From Paenibacillus tyrphae (GTDB lineage: Bacteria; Bacillota; Bacilli; Paenibacillales; NBRC-103111), in assembly GCF_024158745.1 (NCBI RefSeq), contig NZ_JAMZAW010000033.1, forward strand, positions 1-64,000: 64,000 nucleotides of DNA. The letters run 5' to 3'. Positions 43,407-51,800 of this stretch are shown one piece after another. Position 1 is the first letter of the stretch; each line of letters starts with the position of its first letter. Under the pieces are notes generated by a model. It saw only the letters and a program-made list of their open reading frames with translations. It had not been told where the DNA came from and ran no database searches. Made by a program: the position numbers and the translations under genes.

Positions 43407-44861
43407 ATGATTGAGCTGACAGCTGCTGGCTTTACCTATGAAAGCGAGTTTGAGGACCACGATGAGACGGAGGGCGTATCCGACCTTCATCTGTCGGTTG
43501 GAGCCGGGGAATGCGTCGTGCTTTGCGGCCGCTCCGGATGCGGAAAAAGCACCGTTTTGCGCATGATCAACGGTCTTGCTCCCCAATTTTATCCGGGGAA
43601 GCTGACAGGCACAGCGCAGGTGTCAGGCAAGCCCGTGGCCTCCTTTCTCCCGGCGGAAAAGACAAGGCTCACGGGTTCGGTATTTCAGGACCCGCGCAGC
43701 CAGTTCTTTATGTCGCTTGTGGGCGACGAGCTCGCTTTCTCGGGAGAAAATTTGGGGCTTGCGCCTGCCGAAATCCGCCATGGCGTTCAAACTGCAGCGG
43801 ATCGCATGGGAATAGCGCATTTGCTGGATCGTCCCTTGGATCAGCTCTCAAGCGGGCAAAAGCAGAAGGTCGCCATTGCCGCGGCCACGATGCTGTCTCC
43901 GAAGCTGCTGATCCTGGACGAGCCGAGCGCCAATTTGGATGAGAAAGCGACTTCCGAGCTGGTGGAGACCCTATTGCAGCTGAAGCGCTCCGGAACGACG
44001 CTGATCTTGAGCGAGCATCGGCTGCACGCTTTCTTGGAGGTGGCGGACCGTTACGTGCTGCTGGATCAAGGAACCGTCGCACGAACGTGGAAGAAGGACG
44101 AATTTGCGGCACTTCGTTACGAGGACGTGAAGCCATACGGGCTGCGCCATCCAGATATGGAGATGACCGGGATCAACCTGCCTTCGGACGGGTTACCCGC
44201 CGCCGCCGCTTCTACGCAGGGCTGGGAGGGACGGTCGTTGACTTATGCTTATCGTTCGTCGTCACATGCTCTTAAAGGGATCGATATTGACCTGAAGCCG
44301 GGCAGCGTGACCGCGCTGACGGGGGAGAACGGCGTTGGAAAAACGACGCTGTGCAAAGTGCTCTGCGGCCTCCTGCGACAGCAGGGCGGAGAGGTGTATT
44401 ACGCCGGGAAAAAACGTTCGGCAGCCGGGAGACGCAGCTTGAGCTATTTGGTGATGCAGGATGCGGACTACCAGCTCTATGCCGACAGCGTGGGCAATGA
44501 ACTGGTGTTGGGCAGGCGTCTGGACGATGCGCTCCGCTTAAGGGCTTATGAAGCGATGGACGCATTCGGCCTGAGAGCGCTTCGGGACCGGCATCCCGCG
44601 TCCCTGTCCGGCGGAGAGAAGCAGCGGGTCACCATCGCCGCGGCTTACTGCTCGGACGCAGAGCTGATCGTGCTGGACGAGCCGACCAGCGGGCTCGACG
44701 GCGACGGTGTCTTGAATGTGGCCGCATGGTCCAGGAAGCTTGCGCAGGCAGGCAAAACCGTTGTCATCATCACGCACGATCGCATTCTGACGAAGCTGGC
44801 CTGCGATCATGTGCTGGAACTGAAAAACGAACCCGAAGGAATGAGAAGGATTGAACCGTAA
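43407..44861 (+). CDS. ECF transporter duplicated ATPase (CbiO-like, two domains)
   Basis: A 484-residue protein with two fused ABC ATPase domains. Domain 1 has Walker A GRSGCGKST, signature LSSGQKQKVAIAA and DEPSANLD. Domain 2 (from about residue 275) has GENGVGKTT, LSGGEKQRVTIAA and DEPTSGLDGDG. It replaces the EcfA/EcfA' heterodimer of other ECF importers. Both active sites look intact, although domain 1 has a Ser in the second signature position. It overlaps the next gene by 11 bases. Confidence 0.93.
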   Translation: MIELTAAGFTYESEFEDHDETEGVSDLHLSVGAGECVVLCGRSGCGKSTVLRMINGLAPQFYPGKLTGTAQVSGKPVASFLPAEKTRLTGSVFQDPRSQFFMSLVGDELAFSGENLGLAPAEIRHGVQTAADRMGIAHLLDRPLDQLSSGQKQKVAIAAATMLSPKLLILDEPSANLDEKATSELVETLLQLKRSGTTLILSEHRLHAFLEVADRYVLLDQGTVARTWKKDEFAALRYEDVKPYGLRHPDMEMTGINLPSDGLPAAAASTQGWEGRSLTYAYRSSSHALKGIDIDLKPGSVTALTGENGVGKTTLCKVLCGLLRQQGGEVYYAGKKRSAAGRRSLSYLVMQDADYQLYADSVGNELVLGRRLDDALRLRAYEAMDAFGLRALRDRHPASLSGGEKQRVTIAAAYCSDAELIVLDEPTSGLDGDGVLNVAAWSRKLAQAGKTVVIITHDRILTKLACDHVLELKNEPEGMRRIEP

Positions 44862-46665
44862 ACCGAAAAAAGGCATTCCAAGGCTGTTGGAGCTTGCGGG
44901 CGAGAAAAAGTCGCTGCTCGTATGGTCGGGGATCATGTCTACCGCAAGCGTATTTTTGATGCTGGTTCCGTACGTCTCGGTCTATTTCGTGATGGCCGAG
45001 CTTTTAAGGCACGCATCGGACATTTCGTCTGTAGACAACACGTATATCATACGGTGGGCCGTCTGGGGCGCAGCGGGGATGGCGCTCGGCTATGTTTTTA
45101 TGTATATCGGCGGGATGTGCTCACACGTTGCCGCATTCCGCATTCTGTACGGTATCCGGGTCAAGCTTTCGGATCATATAGGGGCGCTGCCTCTCGGCTA
45201 CTTTAATAAACATGCAACGGGGAAAATCAAGAAAGTGATCGAGCACGATGTGGAGAAAATCGAGCTTTTTATCGCGCATCAATTGCCCGATCTCATCAAT
45301 ACCGCCGTCATGATCGTGGCCATCATGGTCACGATGTTTTCGCTCAATGTCTGGTTTGCCTTGGCATGCGTCATCCCGATCCTGATCGGCTTTGCCTGCC
45401 AATACTCCATGATGGCGGGCCCAAAAGCGCAAGCGGGGCTGAAGGAATATTTCGACGCGCTGGAAAATATCAACGCTTCCTCCATCCAGTATGTGCGGGG
45501 CATGCCTTCCATCAAAATTTTCGGCCAGACGGTCCGCTCGTTCCGGAAGTTTTATGACGACATGCTTCGTTACCGCGATTTCAGCGTCAAATATACCGAC
45601 AGCTTTCAAAATGGCTATGTCTCCTTTAAAGTCATCATGTTATCGCTGGCCACGTTCGTCCTGCCAGTCGGACTGTTCTTCATCAGCGGAGATCCCGATC
45701 ATATGGCCTTTGCCGTCACGCTGATGTTTTTTCTCGTGCTCGCGCCGGGCATTTCCACGCCGATTTTCAAGCTCAGCAGCTTTGCGTCGACCTTGACCGT
45801 CATCGTCGAAGGGGTCAACCGCATTGACCAAATCTTCCAAGAAAAGGCTGTCGAGGAACCGGAATCCGGGCAAAAGCCTTCCTCGTATGACATCGGGTTC
45901 CGTGAGGTGTCCTTTTCTTACGGCGTCGAGGGCGGCGCAGAGGTGCTGAAAAGCATTTCGTTTACCGCACCGCAAGGACAAATCACGGCGCTGGTCGGTC
46001 CCTCCGGCTCCGGAAAATCGACCATTGCCCAATTAATCCCCCGGTTTTGGGATGTGCAGAAGGGCGGCATCACCATCGGCGGTACGGATATTCGGGATAT
46101 GAGATCGACCGAGCTGATGGAGTGCCTGTCCTTTGTGTTCCAGGATACGTTCCTGTTTTCGGACACCCTTTACAATAATATTTTGGCGGGCAGACCGACG
46201 GCCACCAAAGAGGAAGTGTACGCAGCGGCAAGAGCGGCCCAGTGTCACGAGTTTATCGAACAGTTGCCCAAGGGCTACGATACGCTGATCGGCGAGGGCG
46301 GGGTATACCTTTCGGGCGGCGAAGAACAGCGGGTATCCGTCGCAAGAGCGATATTGAAAAATTCGCCTATTTTGATACTGGATGAAGCTACGGCTTACGC
46401 CGATCCGGAAAACGAATATCACATGCAGCTCGCGCTGCGCGAGCTCATCAAGGGCAAAACGGTGCTGATCATTGCCCATCGTCTGACAACGATCTGCGAG
46501 GCGGATCAGATCATTGTGCTGAAGGAAGGACAAATCGACGATAGGGGCACCCACGACGAGCTTCTTGCCCGCGGCGGCTTATACAAAAGAATGTGGGACG
46601 CCCATACCGCTTCCGCCTACTGGGAAATGGATCTTCGACCGGAAGAGGAGGTGCTGGAGCGATGA
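44851..46665 (+). CDS. ABC half-transporter, YbtP/IrtA-like
   Basis: A 604-residue protein with an exporter-fold membrane domain (six helices, about 20-320) and an ATPase domain. Walker A is GPSGSGKST, the Q-loop is FVFQDTFLFSDTLYNNI, the signature is LSGGEEQRVSVARAIL and Walker B is ILILDEATAYADPE. YbtP/YbtQ and IrtA/IrtB share this architecture yet import ferric siderophores. The LPKGYDTLIGEGG segment is as in that group. It starts at a TTG overlapping the ATPase gene and pairs with the next gene. Confidence 0.9.
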   Translation: MNRKPKKGIPRLLELAGEKKSLLVWSGIMSTASVFLMLVPYVSVYFVMAELLRHASDISSVDNTYIIRWAVWGAAGMALGYVFMYIGGMCSHVAAFRILYGIRVKLSDHIGALPLGYFNKHATGKIKKVIEHDVEKIELFIAHQLPDLINTAVMIVAIMVTMFSLNVWFALACVIPILIGFACQYSMMAGPKAQAGLKEYFDALENINASSIQYVRGMPSIKIFGQTVRSFRKFYDDMLRYRDFSVKYTDSFQNGYVSFKVIMLSLATFVLPVGLFFISGDPDHMAFAVTLMFFLVLAPGISTPIFKLSSFASTLTVIVEGVNRIDQIFQEKAVEEPESGQKPSSYDIGFREVSFSYGVEGGAEVLKSISFTAPQGQITALVGPSGSGKSTIAQLIPRFWDVQKGGITIGGTDIRDMRSTELMECLSFVFQDTFLFSDTLYNNILAGRPTATKEEVYAAARAAQCHEFIEQLPKGYDTLIGEGGVYLSGGEEQRVSVARAILKNSPILILDEATAYADPENEYHMQLALRELIKGKTVLIIAHRLTTICEADQIIVLKEGQIDDRGTHDELLARGGLYKRMWDAHTASAYWEMDLRPEEEVLER

Positions 46666-48401
46666 TGAGTAACCTGCGCCATATTACGGCAGGCCATCCC
46701 CGGAAAATGCTGAAGCCGATCCTTTGGACGGTGTTCGCCAATCTGGCCAATCTGTTTCCGTTCGGGTGCGTCGCTGCGGCGGTGAGCATGATTTACGCCT
46801 ATTATTCCAAGGAGCAGCCTGCTTTGGATATCCAGGGCTTGTGGTTTGCCTGGGGAGGGATGGTTCTGTTCCTTGTCGTGCTGTTTATCGGCGAGCTGAT
46901 GGCATACCGGTCCACTTACCGCGGGGCATACGAGTCGTCTGCCGAAGGCAGGGCCCAGGTGGCCGAGCATCTGCGCAAGCTCCCGCTCGGCTTCCTCTTA
47001 AGCAAAGATTCCGGCGAGCTGGGGCATACGATGATGAACGATTTTGCCCAGACGGAAAATGCCGCGACGCACAGCTTGCCCCAAGTTGTCAGCGGCGCCA
47101 TAATCCCCGTTCTGGCGTTTGCGGGGCTGCTCTTTGTGGACTGGCGGCTGGCTGCGGCCATGCTTGCGGGATTTCCCGTATCGATGTTGATTCTATGGGG
47201 AGTTTCCCGTCTGGAACACAAGCTCGGCAAGAGCCATTCGCAAGCGAGAATCGATCAGGCCAATCGTTTGCAGGAATACCTGCTTGGCATGAAAATCATC
47301 AAGGCTTACAACCTGCGAGGCGAAAACTTCCAAAGGCTGGAGCAGGCTTTTTCCCGGTATCGGAAAGAAAGTATCAGGTTGGAAGGGGGGCTCGGTCCCT
47401 TTTTCCTGGTCGCGATTGCGTTTATGGAAGCAGGCTTGTCCTTGATGACGATGGCAGGCGTTTATCTTATCTTGGGCGGCGCAATCACGGTGCCTTTGTT
47501 CGCGACGTTTTTGCTGGTGGGCACCCGCGTGTTCGATCCGTTGTCGGCTGCGATTATGCGCCTGCCTGCATTTAAATACGATGTCATGGCAGGGGAGCGT
47601 ATCGTAAATCTGCTGGAGCAGCCTGTTATGGCGGGGGAGAAGGAGCCGCCGGAGGATCATGACATCCGGTTGGAGAACGTATCCTTCGGTTATGGCGAAA
47701 ATATGGTTCTGGATAACGTTTCCATGGACATGAAGAAAGGGACGCTTACGGCCATCGTCGGCCCTTCGGGAAGCGGGAAGAGCACGCTGCTGCGCCTTAT
47801 TGCACGGTTTTACGACCCGCAGCAAGGGAAAGTACTGTTCGGCGGCAGCGACGAACGCGAGATGGACCCGGAAAAGCTCATGAAAAAAATGTCCATGGTG
47901 TTTCAGGACGTTTACCTGTTCCAGGACACGATCCGCAACAATATCCGCTACGGACGGGAGGACGCCACCCAAGAGGAGATTGAGGCGGCCGCTAAGGAGG
48001 CTTGCTGCCACGAGTTCATCATGAAGCTGCCGCACGGGTATGACACGATGGTCGGCGAGGGCGGGTCCACCTTGTCGGGAGGCGAGAAGCAGCGCATTTC
48101 CATTGCGCGCGCAATGCTCAAGAATGCGCCGGTCATTTTGCTGGACGAGGCCACTTCCTCGCTCGACCCGGAAAATGAGCTGGACATGCAGAAGGCGATC
48201 GGCCGCCTGATCAAGGGGCGAACGGTCATCCTCATCGCCCACCGGCTGAAAACCGTTGTGAAAGCAGACCGCATCATCGTGCTGGACAAGGGCAAAGTCG
48301 TGGAACAGGGGCGGCATGAAGAACTGCTGAAAAACGGCGGTCTTTACGCCAAGCTGTGGGATTTGCAGACGAAAACAAGTAGCTGGAGGATTACGACATA
48401 A
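46662..48401 (+). CDS. ABC half-transporter, YbtQ/IrtB-like
   Basis: A 579-residue partner of the previous half-transporter, with six membrane helices (about 20-310) and an ATPase: GPSGSGKST, FQDVYLFQDTIRNNI, LSGGEKQRISIARAML and ILLDEATSSLDPE. I place the start at the ATG at 46662, overlapping the upstream stop by four bases with GGAGG ten bases before. The pair plus the ECF genes matches the layout remembered for the equibactin uptake locus of Streptococcus equi, where ECF and YbtPQ-like genes also coexist. Confidence 0.9.
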   Translation: MMSNLRHITAGHPRKMLKPILWTVFANLANLFPFGCVAAAVSMIYAYYSKEQPALDIQGLWFAWGGMVLFLVVLFIGELMAYRSTYRGAYESSAEGRAQVAEHLRKLPLGFLLSKDSGELGHTMMNDFAQTENAATHSLPQVVSGAIIPVLAFAGLLFVDWRLAAAMLAGFPVSMLILWGVSRLEHKLGKSHSQARIDQANRLQEYLLGMKIIKAYNLRGENFQRLEQAFSRYRKESIRLEGGLGPFFLVAIAFMEAGLSLMTMAGVYLILGGAITVPLFATFLLVGTRVFDPLSAAIMRLPAFKYDVMAGERIVNLLEQPVMAGEKEPPEDHDIRLENVSFGYGENMVLDNVSMDMKKGTLTAIVGPSGSGKSTLLRLIARFYDPQQGKVLFGGSDEREMDPEKLMKKMSMVFQDVYLFQDTIRNNIRYGREDATQEEIEAAAKEACCHEFIMKLPHGYDTMVGEGGSTLSGGEKQRISIARAMLKNAPVILLDEATSSLDPENELDMQKAIGRLIKGRTVILIAHRLKTVVKADRIIVLDKGKVVEQGRHEELLKNGGLYAKLWDLQTKTSSWRITT

Positions 48402-48483
48402 GCATCGATATCTAATGTCTGCCCAGATATGGAGCAGGCAGTGTGTTGAGATAGAGGTTTTTGACTGAAATAGAGATACATAC

Positions 48484-48512
48484 GGAAGTAGATACCCCAC
48501 CCCCTCGTACAC
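48484..48512 (+). repeat. Dispersed repeat copy B
   Basis: Identical over 29 bases to the reverse complement of copy A and continuing into blocks shared with copies C (CTCTATT) and D (TCAACAAGCT). Flanking TGTTGAGA (about 48452) and TCTCAACA (about 48537) are inverted, so the copy lies inside a partly palindromic unit of about 100 bases. Confidence 0.85.
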
Positions 48513-48550
48513 CTCTATTCTCTCGATCGAGCATTTTCTCAACAAGCTGT

Positions 48551-48580
48551 CTGCCCAGATAGGGGTAGGCTTCTTTTTTT
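48551..48580 (+). terminator. Rho-independent terminator of the iron transporter operon
   Basis: CTGCCC pairs (with wobbles) with GGGTAGG, followed by CTTCTTTTTTT. It lies 150 bases beyond the last operon gene, after the repeat. Confidence 0.65.
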
Positions 48581-48629
48581 GTGCAGGTATGCCTTTACAA
48601 AATCCTTAGAAATATTTAGGCGAAAACGG

Positions 48630-48658
48630 TTGACATCGATTGGGAAATCAAATATATT
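48630..48658 (+). promoter_or_regulatory. Sigma-A promoter of giant surface-protein gene
   Basis: TTGACA (48630-48635), 17-base spacer, TATATT (48653-48658). Start of transcription expected near 48665. Confidence 0.8.
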
Positions 48659-48693
48659 CTGGGGGCTAGGATCTTCGGCTTTGAAGTTTATAG

Positions 48694-48731
48694 CGTTTTT
48701 ATTTTTCTTGAAAATAAAAACGTTTTAATTT
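48694..48731 (+). promoter_or_regulatory. Leader hairpin, possible attenuator
   Basis: CGTTTTTATTTT and GAAAATAAAAACG form a 12-13 bp stem, with TTTTAATTTTC directly after it. It lies about 30 bases downstream of the expected transcription start and could act as an attenuator or an mRNA 5' stabiliser; I cannot tell which. Confidence 0.4.
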
Positions 48732-48885
48732 TCAGAGTTGAGGATTACTTCGAATGAAAGCGCATAATATCAAGGGAGGAGGACATGAGTACGGCAGTTC
48801 ATCGCCGGATGAGGACCGATGAGGATATGCAAGACCATGCAGTAAGCTGTATTCCAACTTCATGTAAGAAAGGAAAGCCATCACA

Positions 48886-51800
48886 ATGAACAACCATGCA
48901 AGAAGAATCGGAAACCGCATGCTTTCGCTACTATTGACGCTTGTCCTGTTAACGCTCCAATTTGCGGGTGCTGTATCCGCTGACGATTCGCCGGTTTCTT
49001 CTACCTTGGCAGAATGGAAATATAGCGCGAATCCGGCCGATCAGAGCGTGTTCGCCGCAACTTACGGCGTCTACAAGGGCAGCTCCGCCCTTCAGGCTGT
49101 TCCTGCCAGGGCAAAGGACACCTTCGGCTGGGACGACAGCCTCCAAGCGATCCGCTATCAAGGCTGGCACGAAGAGACGGGGAAGGAAAAATATTGGCTC
49201 GCAACCGTCTCGACGAAGGACTTCCAGCAGATCACGCTATCTTCCGAGCAGCAGGGCAGGGGCTCGACCGGCCCGCGCGATTTTCGGGTGCAATTCAGCA
49301 CGGACGGGCAGCAGTGGACCAATCTTACGGGTGACGGCACAGGCTTGCCCGATCTCGTGATGAATAAGGACGCGGCAACGCGGTTAACCAGCGTGCCTCT
49401 GCCGGGCGTCGCCAGCGATCGGGAGCGCCTGTACATACGCTGGCTTGTCGTTTCAAATGTGAGCACAAGCGGAGCGGCCATCGGGGAATCGGGCTCCAGT
49501 CAGCTCATCAGCGTCACCGTCAAGGGGATACGCAAGGGCTCGTCCTCCGATGTGACTCCGCCGACTGTGCCCGCGGGACTTAGCGGGCAAGCGATATCCG
49601 ACACATCGATCCGGCTGACATGGACGGCCTCTACGGACAATGTCGGAGTCGCAGGCTACAACATTTACCGCGAGGGCGTAAAAGTCGGGACGGCGGCAGC
49701 CGCATCCTACGAAGACGCCGGACTTGCGGCGGCGAAGACCTACACGTACCATGTGACGGCTTACGATTGGGCGGGCAATGAATCGGATGCGAGCAGCCAG
49801 ATCGCAGTTTCGACACTTGCGGCTGCATCCCGTCAAAAGGTTGCGGAATGGACCTTCGCGGGCGCCGGGTCCGGGGGCGTGTGGCCGGCTACGGACGGCA
49901 CCTACAAGTCGGCGTCGACGTTCCGCAATATCGGCGGCGTATTCGAGGCCTACGACAGCGACAAACAAGCGATCAGCTATCAAGGCTGGGACAACGGCAG
50001 CGGCAGCAAATATTGGCTGGCGACCGTCTCGACGAAAGGGTTCGAGCAGATTGCACTGTCCTCGCAGCAAAACTCCTCGGGCTCGGGACCACGCGATTTC
50101 AAGGTGCAGATCAGCACGGATAAGCGGACATGGACGGACGTGCCGAATACGGACCTGACGATGGTCACTTCCAGCTTCAATTGCGCAAACCAGTCGTGCA
50201 AGCTGATCGACGCTCCTCTTCCGGCGGAAGCCGACAATCGGGATATCCTGTATATCCGCTGGATTGTCCGTTCGGATACGAATACGAAGGGCTCCTCGGG
50301 AATCGGCGGCTCCGGTTCGAGCCGGATCAAGGATATCCGGGTATCGGGCAAACGGATCGACGGTGCGCCGATTGTCATCCCGACGATCGATACGGCGGAG
50401 CTGCCCAAGGACGGCGCCGTTCAAGTGTCGGCGACGGCCCCGGTGTCCGTGACCTTTAATAAGCCGATCGCGCTGAATTCCGGATATGAAGCGGCCATTG
50501 TCGACGATCACAACCGGACGCTTGCTCCGGTAATGCTTGATATTGTCAATCAAGTCGCGCTGAACATTCAACATCCGTCTTTTACGTACGGTAAGACTTA
50601 TACGGTGAAGCTTCCGAAGGAGCTCATTCGAGGCAAGGACGACCAAGTCCCGCTCGCTAGGGATATCCTCTGGAGCTTTACGGTGCAGGATTCGCCGTAC
50701 ATGCCGAAGCTGATCAATATGACGTTTAACGGCGATCCCGGAACAAGTCAAGCGTTTGCTTGGTACACCGATGTGAAGACGGGTACGGTCGTGCAAGTGG
50801 CCGAGGCCGACAAGGTGAAAGACGGCGTATTTCCGGAAAGCGAAGCGGTTGCTTATGCAGGCAGCGCGGAGGAAATCGAGACCTTCATGAAGAAAGGCGA
50901 CCGGGAAACCGGCCAGAAGACGAAATTTACGAGTCATAAAGCGGTCGCAGACCGTTTGAAGCCGGGAACCGCCTACAAGTTTCGCGTAGGCAACGGCGAG
51001 CCGGACGGCTGGAGCGTCATCGGGTCGTTCAAGACGGATGCGGGCAAACAGGCGGGCTACCGTTTTATTGCCGGATCGGACTCGCAATCCTCCAGCAAAT
51101 CGGGGTTCGAGCCGTGGGGCGATACATTCAGAAAAGCGATCGATCATATCGGCGATCCCAAATTTTTGATCAACGCCGGGGACCTGGTGGATAACGGAGA
51201 TTTGGAGGAACAATGGCAGTGGATGCTGGGAGCGGCGCAGAACGAACTGCTGAACGTGCCTTTCGTCCCCGTGCTTGGCGGACATGAGGTTCAGGACTGG
51301 GACGGAGACGAAACGACGCCGAACAACAACTTCTACAATCACTTCAATCTGCCGAAACAGGAGGTGGAAGGCACTCACGAAGGATCGGTTTATTCGTTCG
51401 AATACGGCGATGCGCTGTATCTGGTATTCAACTCCCAGTTTGTCGGCGGACTTGCGGAGAACGGAGTCGACGTGGAATGGGCCGATAAACAGTTTTGGGA
51501 TCAAGTCGCGTGGATGAAGAACACGGTGGCGAGGAGCGACAAGAAATGGAAATTCGTCGCCTTCCACAAAGGCCCTTATTCGGCGGGAGACAACGCAGGC
51601 GAGTGGGAGGACGAACGGGTACAATTTTACCGAAAGTATCTGATTCCCGCCTTTGACGAGATGGGCATCGACATGGTATTCGAAGCGCACGATCACATGT
51701 ATATGAGATCGTTTCAGATGTACAACGATAAGATCATTCCCGCAAGCCAGCTGACGTTTGACCAAGAAGGCAATGCCGTGAATCCGAAGGGCACGGTCTA

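Larger units (their letters stand above)
48402..48885. other. Intergenic region with repeat, terminator, promoter and leader hairpin
   Basis: No gene seen. In order it holds a 14-base direct repeat (48416-48429 and 48548-48561) around dispersed repeat copy B, a terminator (48551-48580), a strong promoter (48630-48658) and a leader of about 220 bases with an A/T-rich hairpin before the giant surface-protein gene. Confidence 0.75.

Noticed and set aside
47193-48545. 450-codon minus-strand frame over the YbtQ-like gene
   Set aside because: Antisense to conserved ABC motifs; the His/Arg/Gln-rich sequence is typical of shadow frames.
48752-48770. TGAAAGCGCATAAT as a cre site in the giant gene leader
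   Set aside because: The second half departs from the consensus at the key positions; too weak to annotate.
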